NCBI GenBank assembly: GCA_002789915.1 | Contig: PFUD01000023.1 | Coordinates: 1 to 64,000, forward strand | Source: Comamonadaceae bacterium CG_4_9_14_3_um_filter_60_33 | GTDB lineage: Bacteria > Pseudomonadota > Gammaproteobacteria > Burkholderiales > Burkholderiaceae_C | DNA length: 64,000 nt | Reading direction: 5' to 3' | Shown: positions 35,754 to 45,109 of the stretch, piece after piece | Layout: each line of letters begins with the position of its first letter | Numbering within the stretch: the first letter of the stretch is position 1 | Translations under genes and position numbers: made by a program | The notes under the pieces: generated by a model | What the model was told of the DNA's origin: nothing | Database searches by the model: none | What the model saw: only the letters and a program-made list of their open reading frames with translations

Positions 35754-36671
35754 TTAACCAAAACGGCCTGTAATGTAATCTTCGGTCTCGGTTCGGGTGG
35801 GTTTTAGAAAGAGCTGTTCAGTCGGTCCGTATTCGATCATGTCGCCCAAATACATATAAGCGGTGTAATCTGATACGCGAGCCGCTTGTTGCATGTTGTG
35901 CGTCACGATCACAATGGTAAAACGGCTCTTGAGTTCGTGCAGCAGTTCTTCAACTTTGGCCGTTGAGATGGGATCGAGGGCCGAGCAAGGCTCGTCGAGC
36001 AGGAGTACATCGGGCTCGAGCGCAATGGCACGAGCGATCACCAGTCGCTGCTGTTGCCCTCCGGACAGGCTCAACCCGTTGGTCTCGAGACGGTCCTTCA
36101 CTTCTTCCCACAAAGCAGCGCCTTTGAGAGACTTCTCCACCGCCTCGTCCAGTTGATCCTTGTTCTTGACGCCCAGCAGTCGCAAGCCATAGGCCACATT
36201 TTCGTAGATGGACTTTGGGAACGGATTGGGCTTCTGGAACACCATCCCCACACGACGCCGAAGTTGTGCAACGTTGACATTGCGGTCATAGATGTTGCGG
36301 CCTTCGTGCATGATCTTGCCCTCAATCCGGCAGCTGTCCACCAGATCGTTCATACGGTTGAAACAACGCAGCAGTGTGGATTTGCCGCAACCGCTGGGAC
36401 CAATGAAAGCCACCACCTTGCCCGTGGGGATATTCATGGTGATGTTTTGCAGCGCTTGCTTGTCACCATAGAAGAGATTGAGGTTCTTGACCTCAATGCA
36501 ATTTTCCTGCTCGGATAGAGGCCCAGCAGCGACGAAAGCGGCATCGCGTTGCGGCATGGTTGGCCGGGGCGCTTGTACAGGAGAGTTGATGGCGGTCATA
36601 TCGGTCATGGCAGTAGAAGTTAAGTTTTCAAATGGCGCAGCTGAGGCTGAGTTTTTCTGGGTGAAGCTCAC
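35754..36671 (-). CDS. pstB: phosphate ABC transporter ATP-binding protein PstB
   Basis: [52 protein letters not shown]. Confidence 0.96.
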   Translation of the reverse strand: MSFTQKNSASAAPFENLTSTAMTDMTAINSPVQAPRPTMPQRDAAFVAAGPLSEQENCIEVKNLNLFYGDKQALQNITMNIPTGKVVAFIGPSGCGKSTLLRCFNRMNDLVDSCRIEGKIMHEGRNIYDRNVNVAQLRRRVGMVFQKPNPFPKSIYENVAYGLRLLGVKNKDQLDEAVEKSLKGAALWEEVKDRLETNGLSLSGGQQQRLVIARAIALEPDVLLLDEPCSALDPISTAKVEELLHELKSRFTIVIVTHNMQQAARVSDYTAYMYLGDMIEYGPTEQLFLKPTRTETEDYITGRFG

Positions 36672-38323
36672 ACAGATTCCAGGCCGCGGAAGTTCTCGCG
36701 AAGGCGGTTGCGTAGTCGAATAGCGAAGATGTTAAGCACCACAATAACAATCACCAGCAGCAGGGCCGTGGCGTACACCAGCGGTCGAGCGGCTTCGACG
36801 TTGGGGCTCTGGAACCCGACGTCGTAAATATGGAAGCCAAGGTGCATGAACTTACGCTCCAAATGCAAGAACGGAAAATAGCCGTCCATCGGCAAAGCCG
36901 GCGCGAGCTTGACGACACCCACCAGCATCAGTGGAGCCACCTCGCCGGCGGCGCGTGCCACTGCCAAAATCAGCCCGGTCATCATGGCGGGGCTGGCCAT
37001 GGGGAGCACGGTGCGCCACAGCGTTTCAGCCTTGGTCGCGCCCAACGCCAGGCTGCCTTCGCGCACCGAACGCGGCACCCGTGAAAGCCCTTCTTCAGTA
37101 GAAACAATCACCACCGGCAGGGTCAGGATCGCCAACGTCAGAGAAGCCCACAAGATACCGGGGCTGCCAAACGTCGGCGCTGGCAAAGCCTCGGCAAAAA
37201 ACAACTGGTCGATGTTGCCACCCAGAAAGTACACAAAAAAGCCCAAGCCGAAAACACCGTACACAATAGAAGGCACACCGGCGAGGTTATTCACCGAGAT
37301 GCGGATGATGCGAATCAGCGGACCTTGCTTGGCATACTCGCGCATGTAAATCGCCGCCATGATGCCAAAGGGCGTGACGATCACGGACATCATCAGCACC
37401 ATCAGCACAGTGCCAAAAATCGCTGGAAAGATACCACCTTCGGTGTTGGCTTCGCGCGGGTCCTCCACCAGGAACTCGGTCAACTTCTTGACGTAGTGGC
37501 CCATTTTCTGGAACAGTGTCATGGTGTTGGGCTGATAGAGGTCGGCCACCATAGCCAGCTTAAGCTCCTTGGTCTGCCCATCCTGAATTTCGGCTACCAA
37601 GGTGTCGCGCCCAATGGCGCTGCGCAGCTTTTGAAGCGTTTCCTGCAATACCAGGAATTCAGCGTCAAGCCCTACACGGCGTTTGGCCAGATCGGCTTTG
37701 ATCGCGTCGGTCAGTCCGCTCCCAAGCTCGGCGCGCCGCTGCTCAAGGCGCAATTGTTCAAGGCGATAATTAATGTCGCCGATGTCGTTCTTCTCAATTT
37801 TGTAGATCTGGTCAAACAGATCAGTGGCTCTGTTAAAGCGCTTTTGTAGTTCGGGCCAGGCGGCATCCCCCTCTGCCACGACTTGATCACTCTCTTTGAC
37901 TGCCTTAAGATGACCATAAAAATTACCCCACTCGCGACGCTCGATCACAACCACATCTTTGGGGTAAGTCAACTCACCCAACAAAGGCTCAGGGAACCAG
38001 CGAAAGTCCACGCCTGTCACATCGCGGTTACCCAACTTGACCAGCATGCGGTTGACGAACAGGCTGGATGACTTAATATCAAAACCAGACGCCACCAGGC
38101 GACGCACTGATACTTCTTCAGTCTCGCGAATCTCGCCGATCAGGCGAGATGAGGAGCCATCGCGTTCCTGAAATGTCGTTTCAATCACCATCTTGGGCCA
38201 GAAGTGGACTAGGCCGCGCGCAGCGATGAGCGACAGAACGCCCACCACCATCAAAACGGACAGTGCGACGGCACCACCTGTTAACCAGACCCAGGGCGCC
38301 CCGGATTTAAACCAGTCTTTCAT
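36668..38323 (-). CDS. pstA: phosphate ABC transporter permease PstA (extended N-terminal region)
   Basis: Permease core plus about 250 aa periplasmic/coiled-coil-rich N-terminal region; start [11 protein letters not shown] at 38323. Confidence 0.92.
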   Translation of the reverse strand: MKDWFKSGAPWVWLTGGAVALSVLMVVGVLSLIAARGLVHFWPKMVIETTFQERDGSSSRLIGEIRETEEVSVRRLVASGFDIKSSSLFVNRMLVKLGNRDVTGVDFRWFPEPLLGELTYPKDVVVIERREWGNFYGHLKAVKESDQVVAEGDAAWPELQKRFNRATDLFDQIYKIEKNDIGDINYRLEQLRLEQRRAELGSGLTDAIKADLAKRRVGLDAEFLVLQETLQKLRSAIGRDTLVAEIQDGQTKELKLAMVADLYQPNTMTLFQKMGHYVKKLTEFLVEDPREANTEGGIFPAIFGTVLMVLMMSVIVTPFGIMAAIYMREYAKQGPLIRIIRISVNNLAGVPSIVYGVFGLGFFVYFLGGNIDQLFFAEALPAPTFGSPGILWASLTLAILTLPVVIVSTEEGLSRVPRSVREGSLALGATKAETLWRTVLPMASPAMMTGLILAVARAAGEVAPLMLVGVVKLAPALPMDGYFPFLHLERKFMHLGFHIYDVGFQSPNVEAARPLVYATALLLVIVIVVLNIFAIRLRNRLRENFRGLESV

Positions 38324-38333
38324 GGGAACTCCT

Positions 38334-40601
38334 TTAAATAGTGCTGTATTTCTCGCGCAAGCGCTGACGCACCAGCTCGGCGGCGGTATTGACCACGAAA
38401 GTGAAGCCAAAAAGCACCAGCGCTGACAGGAAAAGTAAACGGTAGTGCGTTTCTCCAACACCGGCTTCTGGCATTTCAACTCCGATGTTGGCCGACAGCG
38501 TGCGGAAGCCGCTGAACAGGCTGAAGTCCATCACGGCCGTGTTGCCCGTGGCCATCAGCACAATCATGGTTTCGCCCACGGCGCGCCCCAGGCCAATCAT
38601 GACGGCCGAGAAAATGCCCGGGCTTGCGGTCAGCAGCACCACGCCCACCAGCGTCTGCCACGGCGTGGCTCCCAAGGCGAGCGAACCAGAGGTCAAGTGC
38701 TTGGGCACCGAAAAAACTGCGTCTTCAGCAATCGAAAAGATGGTCGGCGTCACGGCAAAGCCCATGGCGATACCCACCACCAAAGAGTTGCGCTGGTCGT
38801 AACCGATGCCCATCGTGTTGCTCAGCCAGTTAGGCATGTCACCATCAAATAACACTGCTTCAATGGGGTGCCCGATACTGAAGAAAAACCAGAACATCAC
38901 CACCAGCACCGGCAACAGCATGGCAGCCTCCCAGCCTGGCGGAACCTTCAGGCGCAGACCGGCGGGCAGCAGATGGAAGGTGTAGGCCGCCAGCAAAAAC
39001 CCCGCTGGCAAGAAGACAATTGACAGCAACACCCCCGCCAGATTATTTTCCACAAAAGGTGCCAACCAGAGACCGGCCAAAAAACCCAGAATCACGGTGG
39101 GCAGTGCCTCCATCACTTCGATGGTTGGTTTGACAATGGTGCGCAGTCTGGCTGACATGAAGTAGGCAGTGAAGATCGCCCCAAGCAAGGCCAGCGGCAC
39201 CGCCACCAGCATGGCATAGGTAGCAGCCTTGAGCGTGCCGTACGTCAGGGGTGCCAGGCTGAATTTGGGTTCAAAGTCGGAATTGGCGGCTGAGGACTGC
39301 CAAACGAAATCAGGACTTTCATAGCTTTCATACCAGACCTTTTGCCATAGAGCAGAAAAAGAAACTTCGGGGTAATGGTTGTCCACCGTTGCCGAATACA
39401 CCTTGCCCGCTTCGTCCTGCACCAAATAGCCATTTCCGCGTGGCGGATAGCCCAGAACGGTGATTGGCTTGTCGCTGAGTTTTTCCGAGAACAACAAACG
39501 GTTGGAGGTTGCAAAATAACTGCCCACGGTGCCGCTCGCGTCACCCACCATAAAGCCTTTGCGATGAAACTCCGGGGCGATCGCCGTGATGGGCGCCTTC
39601 ATCGGCGTGAACTCGCGGATGCGCTTGAACTTGAAATTCACGTCTTCGGTGCGCACCAGGAACCACTGTGCCAAATTGCCTTTGTCGGTGCCGACGATGA
39701 GCGAGAAGCCACCGCTGAGCATTGTCATGGAGGTCACCTTTTCGCCCTCTGGAACCAGTTCAATGGTTTCAAGTTCTTTGGGGGCAGATTTGTCGCTGAT
39801 GTCGAAGCGCACCAAGTGACGGTCACCCGAGAGCACGTACATCTCACGCTGCTTGAACTCGATCAGAATCTTTCGCACATCGGCCGGTGCCGGAGAGATC
39901 ACCGAGCTCTGTTGTTCGCTGGTTTCTTCGCCGGTGATCGGGTTAGTACTAACGTTGACACCCGAGAGGATGAGGCGACCGTCTTGCGTCAGGCCGGCCA
40001 GTACGGTCCCGTCTGCCGATTGTTGCAAACCTAGCTGGATGATCGGAGCGCCCTGCTCGTCCAATGCCAGTGGCTGCTCACCCAACGGGTACTCGATTTC
40101 CGGATTAATTTGACGCTTGCCGTCAGGAAACGTCACCTTGAACCCTGCCTTGGCCACGACGATTTGCCCATTCGACAAACCATAGCCCAAGGCAAAAGTA
40201 CTCAGGTCGCCCATCGCAAACGAGGTTGCCTGAGTTTGCTCAGGAAGGGCGATCTGGGTGGACCCAAGCGACTCGCCCGTGTCAAACGCAAAAAACGCCA
40301 GAGCGCCCGCCGCACCAATGCGCAAACCGATTTCGCGCTGCTCTTCGCCGGTGAACGCCACGGTTTTTTGCGTCACATCGCCCGGCACTTCATAACTGTT
40401 TCGTGCCTCAATACCGGGCGGCATGAATACAGGGACAACCACACTGGCCAGGTAGAAAAAAATCGCCGACACGGCGACAATCACGCCAACGCCCCCGGCA
40501 GACATCACCTGTTTGAACAGTTTGTCGGAGAACATGCGCCGCCCCATGGCCAGATCAACGCTTTGGGCGGTCTGACTCTTGGCGTTGATGGTAGTGTTCA
40601 T
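38334..40601 (-). CDS. pstC: phosphate ABC transporter permease PstC (extended, about 755 aa)
   Basis: C-terminal permease core and about 400 aa N-terminal periplasmic region with beta-propeller-like repeats. Confidence 0.9.
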   Translation of the reverse strand: MNTTINAKSQTAQSVDLAMGRRMFSDKLFKQVMSAGGVGVIVAVSAIFFYLASVVVPVFMPPGIEARNSYEVPGDVTQKTVAFTGEEQREIGLRIGAAGALAFFAFDTGESLGSTQIALPEQTQATSFAMGDLSTFALGYGLSNGQIVVAKAGFKVTFPDGKRQINPEIEYPLGEQPLALDEQGAPIIQLGLQQSADGTVLAGLTQDGRLILSGVNVSTNPITGEETSEQQSSVISPAPADVRKILIEFKQREMYVLSGDRHLVRFDISDKSAPKELETIELVPEGEKVTSMTMLSGGFSLIVGTDKGNLAQWFLVRTEDVNFKFKRIREFTPMKAPITAIAPEFHRKGFMVGDASGTVGSYFATSNRLLFSEKLSDKPITVLGYPPRGNGYLVQDEAGKVYSATVDNHYPEVSFSALWQKVWYESYESPDFVWQSSAANSDFEPKFSLAPLTYGTLKAATYAMLVAVPLALLGAIFTAYFMSARLRTIVKPTIEVMEALPTVILGFLAGLWLAPFVENNLAGVLLSIVFLPAGFLLAAYTFHLLPAGLRLKVPPGWEAAMLLPVLVVMFWFFFSIGHPIEAVLFDGDMPNWLSNTMGIGYDQRNSLVVGIAMGFAVTPTIFSIAEDAVFSVPKHLTSGSLALGATPWQTLVGVVLLTASPGIFSAVMIGLGRAVGETMIVLMATGNTAVMDFSLFSGFRTLSANIGVEMPEAGVGETHYRLLFLSALVLFGFTFVVNTAAELVRQRLREKYSTI

Positions 40602-40622
40602 TTGTTAGTCCAGCAAAAATGA

Positions 40623-40659
40623 CTTGCTGCAGGAAGGCCGTTGCCTTACGTGCAGCAAG
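40623..40659 (-). other. intercistronic hairpin just upstream of pstC
   Basis: CTTGCTGCA (40623-40631) / TGCAGCAAG (40651-40659), with inner AAGGC/GCCTT. Confidence 0.65.
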
Positions 40660-40664
40660 CGAAA

Positions 40665-40684
40665 ACCCCTCTGTCCAGAGGGGT
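40665..40684 (-). terminator. attenuator/terminator-like hairpin downstream of the lipoprotein gene and upstream of pstC
   Basis: On the minus strand ACCCCTCTGGACAGAGGGGT followed by TTTC: 9-bp perfect stem, short U run. Confidence 0.6.
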
Positions 40685-40693
40685 AGGTCTTTT

Positions 40694-41293
40694 TCAGTTG
40701 GCAGCGCGAATCGTCTTGAAACGAGCAATGCGCGCCTCAGGGCGACCCTTTTTGATACTGGTTTTGTTCATCACCCAAACCAAGCTTTTACCCTGTGGGC
40801 CCGTACCAATATCGGTAAAGGCATAGGGCACTTCACCGACAGCGGCAAATTCTTTCATGTCCTTGAGGTCATCAAAGACATAAAAACGACCTTCTTTAAA
40901 CACTTCACCGTAGAAATCAGTACCGCCAGACAGCTTGCCATCAAAAACCAATTCACCTTTGGTGGGCTTGTTGGCTTTGACATCGGCTTTGGTGAGACCG
41001 AACACCACGGTCTTGCCGTCGGGGCCGGCACCGATACGCGTGCGAGTCAGGGCAACTTCGCCATGGGCCAAGAACTGCTGATAGGTCTTAAAGTCACCAA
41101 AAGCGTAGAACCGGCCCTCTTCGGTCAGCACCACGTAATATTCGCTTGCGGAGGCCTCGGCCTTAGCCGGTGCAGCAGCATACGTTGATGCTGCTTTCGA
41201 CGCTGTTGTGGGAGCCTGGTTGGCGCAGCCAACCAAAGTCAACGCAGCCAAGGCCACGACGGACAGGCTGGCGCGTTCAAAAGAAAAAGACAT
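40694..41293 (-). CDS. putative lipoprotein with two tandem homologous domains, between pstS and pstC
   Basis: Lipobox LTLVGCAN; repeat 1 EYYVVLTEEGRFYAFGDFKTYQQFLAHGEVALTRTRIGAGPDGKTVVF vs repeat 2 DFYGEVFKEGRFYVFDDLKDMKEFAAVGEVPYAFTDIGTGPQGKSLVW. Confidence 0.85.
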   Translation of the reverse strand: MSFSFERASLSVVALAALTLVGCANQAPTTASKAASTYAAAPAKAEASASEYYVVLTEEGRFYAFGDFKTYQQFLAHGEVALTRTRIGAGPDGKTVVFGLTKADVKANKPTKGELVFDGKLSGGTDFYGEVFKEGRFYVFDDLKDMKEFAAVGEVPYAFTDIGTGPQGKSLVWVMNKTSIKKGRPEARIARFKTIRAAN

Positions 41294-41312
41294 GGATATC
41301 TCCTAATGAAAG

Positions 41313-41354
41313 GAGCCGCAGCGGACTCGCGTTGTGCACGCGATGCTGCGACTC
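41313..41354 (-). other. long intercistronic hairpin between pstS and the lipoprotein gene
   Basis: GAGTCGCAGC / GCTGCGGCTC outer stem (one T-G wobble) and TCGCGT/ACGCGA inner stem. Confidence 0.6.
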
Positions 41355-41362
41355 GATTGGGT

Positions 41363-42343
41363 TTATTTGGTAAAACTGTCCACTGCCTTCGCAGCCATGG
41401 CAGCAGGCATCGGGACAAAACCGTCCTTGATCACCACTTTTTGGCCTTGCTGCGACAGCACCATCTTGAAGAATTCACGCTCCAGCGGGTTCAGCGCCGT
41501 GTTGGGCTTTTTGTTCACATAAACGTACAGGACGCGAGCCAGAGGATAGGTACCATCAAGCGCGTGCTTGGGATCAGCCTCAACGTAGGGCTGACCCACC
41601 TTTTTGGAAAGCGGCAAGACGCGCACGCCAGAAGTTTTGTAACCAATGCCAGAGTAACCCAAGGCATTGATCTGCGTAGCTACCGACTGCACCACAGAGG
41701 CGGAACCTGGTTGTTCAGCCACCTCGCGCTTGAAGTCACCTTTGCAAAGCGCGTGTCCCTTGAAGTAACCGTAAGTGCCCGAGACCGAGTTACGACCATA
41801 CAAGGCGATGTCGCGAGTGGCCCACTCACCAGTCATGCCCAACTGACCCCACTTGGTAATGTCGGTACCCAAGCCGCACTTACGCCCCACAGACATGGCA
41901 GCATCAACCTCTTGAAGACTCATACCCTTGATCGGGTTGTCTTTATTAACGTAAACGGCCAAGGCATCAATCGCCACAGGCACCGGGAAGGGCTTGTAGC
42001 CGTGCTTTTTCTCAAAAGCCTCAACTTCTTTGGCCGTCATCATACGGCTCATGGGGCCAAAATTGGAGGCACCTTCGGTCAGGGCCGGCGGCGCAGTGGA
42101 CGAACCGGCACCTTGAATCTGAATGTTCACGTTGGGGTACAGGCGCTTGTATTCTTCTGCCCACAAAGTCATCAGGTTATTGAGTGTGTCGGAGCCCACA
42201 CTGGTAAAATTTCCAGATACGCCAGAAGATTTTTCGTAGTTGGGTAAAGCCGGATCGACTTGGACAGCTTGAGCCATCACAGATTGAGCCACAAAGCTGA
42301 CAGTTACCGCGCCCATCAGCGCGACCAGTGTTTTCAATTTCAT
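41363..42343 (-). CDS. pstS: phosphate ABC transporter substrate-binding protein PstS
   Basis: Signal peptide [70 protein letters not shown]. Confidence 0.94.
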   Translation of the reverse strand: MKLKTLVALMGAVTVSFVAQSVMAQAVQVDPALPNYEKSSGVSGNFTSVGSDTLNNLMTLWAEEYKRLYPNVNIQIQGAGSSTAPPALTEGASNFGPMSRMMTAKEVEAFEKKHGYKPFPVPVAIDALAVYVNKDNPIKGMSLQEVDAAMSVGRKCGLGTDITKWGQLGMTGEWATRDIALYGRNSVSGTYGYFKGHALCKGDFKREVAEQPGSASVVQSVATQINALGYSGIGYKTSGVRVLPLSKKVGQPYVEADPKHALDGTYPLARVLYVYVNKKPNTALNPLEREFFKMVLSQQGQKVVIKDGFVPMPAAMAAKAVDSFTK

Positions 42344-42414
42344 CGGATTTTCTCCAGTTGGTTTGGGACGATTCAGCACCTCTTGTGCTTCGAGACGAAG
42401 TTTAAAAAGGCTTT

Positions 42415-42443
42415 GTGTCAATACTGTGACAATTTGATCACAA
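42415..42443 (-). promoter_or_regulatory. putative Pho box array upstream of pstS (proximal)
   Basis: Minus strand TTGTGAT-CAAA-TTGTCAC-AGTA-TTGACAC: three 7-mers at 11-bp spacing, then TAAACT 10 bp downstream. Confidence 0.75.
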
Positions 42444-42503
42444 ACCATGGTCAGGTTCCTGCCCAGTTTGGCCACGGGCAATTCGATTTTTTCACTTTTA
42501 CCA

Positions 42504-42532
42504 ATGACGTCAGTGTGTCAGAACCGCGACAA
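42504..42532 (-). promoter_or_regulatory. putative second Pho box array upstream of pstS (distal)
   Basis: Minus strand TTGTCGC-GGTT-CTGACAC-ACTG-ACGTCAT, 11-bp spacing. Confidence 0.5.
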
Positions 42533-42579
42533 ACCTTGCTTTAACAGAAAGACACAGCGACAAAACACCGTTTATGTCG

Positions 42580-42597
42580 GTGTCATTGAAGTGTCAT
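42580..42597 (+). promoter_or_regulatory. putative Pho box for the ppk2 operon
   Basis: GTGTCAT-TGAA-GTGTCAT direct repeat, 11-bp spacing. Confidence 0.7.
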
Positions 42598-42662
42598 CAA
42601 AATATTGAGGCTGATCAGCTATGCTCGCAAGAGAAACCATGACAAATTGAACGGAAAAACAT

Positions 42663-42947
42663 ATGCTCGCCATCAAAAAAGCCCGCAAACTGATTGAAGC
42701 CAGCCCGAGCGACCCTGCTGCACACATCATTGCCGCGTTGGTCCTCGCGCTTGAGAGTGAATCCAGCATCTCGGTCGCAGAGCTTTACAAGCTCGACAAC
42801 AAACGCTTCGAGTTGGCGATGGAAATCCTCAACGAGTGGCGACTTGACCGGCATTACGCCAGCAAACTACGCCTGGTCGACTCCAGCACCATGGTGCAGG
42901 CTTTGGTTAACGTCCCCCAGGATTCACTTGAACCCTCTTCCAAATAA
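42663..42947 (+). CDS. conserved small hypothetical protein
   Basis: 94 aa MLAIKKARKLIEASPSDPAAHIIAALVLALESESSISVAELYKLDNKRFELAMEIL...; 8 bp before ppk2. Confidence 0.75.
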   Translation: MLAIKKARKLIEASPSDPAAHIIAALVLALESESSISVAELYKLDNKRFELAMEILNEWRLDRHYASKLRLVDSSTMVQALVNVPQDSLEPSSK

Positions 42948-42955
42948 GCAAAGCT

Positions 42956-43912
42956 GTGTCAAGCAATAACAAAGAACCTTCACGGGAGCTCGATTTGGAT
43001 TTCAATGAAAGAAATCTTATTGAACGCATTCGTCGCGATCTGGCTGACAGCAACGACGAAGAATTTGAACTCGAGCTTGAGGATCGGAACCTCGATACCG
43101 CTGCCGGGCGGGCGATGGACTTCGAATCCGAGGAGTACAGGAATAGCAGGAAACTGTACTTCCGGGAACTGATCCGGCTTCAGGCCGAATTGGTCAAGCT
43201 GCAGGACTGGGTCGTTAAAACCGGCCAAAAAATCGTGATTTTGTTCGAGGGGCGTGATGCCGCCGGCAAAGGGGGCACCATCAAGCGCATCACACAGCGC
43301 CTGAATCCGCGGGTGTGCCGGGTCGCTGCCTTGCCCGCCCCGAACACCCGCGAGCAAACCCAGTGGTACTTCCAGCGCTATGTGGCGCACTTGCCCGGCG
43401 CGGGTGAAATGGTCTTGTTCGACCGCAGCTGGTACAACCGGGCGGGTGTCGAGCGGGTCATGGGATTCTGCTCGGACGAACAATATGAAGAATTTTTCCG
43501 CTCCGTGCCTGAGTTCGAAAAAATGCTGCTGCGCTCTGGCATCAAACTGGTCAAGTACTGGTTTTCAGTGTCTGATGAAGAACAACAAATCCGGTTTTTG
43601 GGACGCATTCATGACCCCCTCAAGCAGTGGAAACTCAGCCCGATGGACATGGAGTCGCGCCGCCGCTGGGAGGAGTACACCAAAGCCAAGGAAGTGATGT
43701 TTGAGCGCACCCACACCCCGGAGTCCCCCTGGTGGGTGGTGCAGGCCGACGACAAGAAAAAAGCCCGGCTCAATTGCATTCACCACTTGCTGAGCCAGTT
43801 CGACTACCACGAAGTGGAACATCCACCTATCATGTTGCCGCCGCGCGAGCACAACGACGACTATGTGCGCCTACCCATCCCCAATGAAATTCTGGTACCT
43901 GAAATTTATTGA
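42956..43912 (+). CDS. ppk2: polyphosphate kinase 2
   Basis: VILFEGRDAAGKGGTIKRI (Walker A-like), FDRSWYNRAGVERVMGFCS; GTG start. Confidence 0.95.
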   Translation: MSSNNKEPSRELDLDFNERNLIERIRRDLADSNDEEFELELEDRNLDTAAGRAMDFESEEYRNSRKLYFRELIRLQAELVKLQDWVVKTGQKIVILFEGRDAAGKGGTIKRITQRLNPRVCRVAALPAPNTREQTQWYFQRYVAHLPGAGEMVLFDRSWYNRAGVERVMGFCSDEQYEEFFRSVPEFEKMLLRSGIKLVKYWFSVSDEEQQIRFLGRIHDPLKQWKLSPMDMESRRRWEEYTKAKEVMFERTHTPESPWWVVQADDKKKARLNCIHHLLSQFDYHEVEHPPIMLPPREHNDDYVRLPIPNEILVPEIY

Positions 43913-43924
43913 TTGCTTGATTCG

Positions 43925-44374
43925 ATGAGCACGAACACACCAAGCACCCAAACGACCGATTCTGTCGCGCATCCTGACATAAGCAAAGCCACGGCACCTG
44001 TAGCCAGCCCTACAGTCGCCAAAAAAGTCGCGCCTCTCATTTTCAAGACCCCTGTCAAACGCGTGACGTCAAGCAGCAAAAAGCCCATGCCGGTGGCCAA
44101 GCCTGCAGACAAGACTGTCAAACCTGCTTCGGCTGCTGCCAGACCAGCCTCCAGAAAGTTACTCAAACCCAAAAAAATCAAATTGGTGCGCGACAGCTTC
44201 ATTATTCCAAAGCTGGAATACCTGATGCTCGATGCGCTGAAGCTGCGCGCCGACGCACTGGGAAAATCCATCAAGAAAAGTGAACTGGTACGCGCCGGCA
44301 TCAAGGCCCTGGCTGCCATGCCGGACAGTCAATTTCTGGCAGCTATAAAGGCCGTGGCGCCAGGCAAAAACTGA
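43925..44374 (+). CDS. lysine/alanine/proline-rich protein with C-terminal ribbon-helix-helix-like domain
   Basis: Basic low-complexity N-terminal tail, then KLVRDSFIIPKLEYLMLDALKLRADALGKSIKKSELVRAGIKALAAM (beta strand, helix, G-x-S/K-x-SELVRAG helix); paralog of 58803-59375. Confidence 0.75.
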   Translation: MSTNTPSTQTTDSVAHPDISKATAPVASPTVAKKVAPLIFKTPVKRVTSSSKKPMPVAKPADKTVKPASAAARPASRKLLKPKKIKLVRDSFIIPKLEYLMLDALKLRADALGKSIKKSELVRAGIKALAAMPDSQFLAAIKAVAPGKN

Positions 44375-44383
44375 CAACAGCGA

Positions 44384-45007
44384 TCAGACTCGCCGCAGAA
44401 TCTCGATCACTTCGTCATCATCAACCTGCGTAAAGTCACGATAGAACTGGCCCACGGCCTGAAAAAAGTCAGGCGCTTCAAGGCACACCACCTCATCAGC
44501 CAGCTCAGCCACCTTGGCCAATGTATCGGGCGGTGCCACAGGCACGGCACAAATCAGTTTGGCGGGTTTCATGGCGCGCAGACCATGTAGCGCGGAGATC
44601 ATGGTGGCGCCCGTGGCCAGCCCGTCGTCAATCACGATAACGATGCGACCCGTCGGGCTGATGGGTGGCCTGAGCGGCGTGTACTTGGTACGGCGCTGGC
44701 GCAGGGTGGCCAACTGTTCGCGTTTTTCGGCCTCGATGTAGTCGGCAGTGCCGCCATAGGCTCTGGCGTAGTCAGCCAGGTAGGTCCAGCCGCTCTCATC
44801 GACTGAGCCAATGGCCAACTCGAGCTGCTGCGGCGCGCGCAGCTTGCGCACCAGTACCACGTCAAGCTCGCCACCAAGCTGGTCGGCGATGATCTTGGCC
44901 ATGGGCACGGCACCGCGCGGAATCGCCAGAATCAGCGGATGCTTGTCCCGGTAGCTTTTGAGTCGGTCGGCCAACTGCTTGGCCGCATCCAGGCGATCTC
45001 GAAACAT
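44384..45007 (-). CDS. phosphoribosyltransferase family protein
   Basis: PRPP motif VIVIDDGLATGATMISAL. Confidence 0.9.
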   Translation of the reverse strand: MFRDRLDAAKQLADRLKSYRDKHPLILAIPRGAVPMAKIIADQLGGELDVVLVRKLRAPQQLELAIGSVDESGWTYLADYARAYGGTADYIEAEKREQLATLRQRRTKYTPLRPPISPTGRIVIVIDDGLATGATMISALHGLRAMKPAKLICAVPVAPPDTLAKVAELADEVVCLEAPDFFQAVGQFYRDFTQVDDDEVIEILRRV

Positions 45008-45109
45008 GATTTGGCTCCTGGTCGATGAAAAAACATCTGATTTCCCAAACCCAAGTTTCTCTGCCTACAGAAATCCGGTTTTGACAATTCGCAAACTGCA
45101 ACCGGCGCC

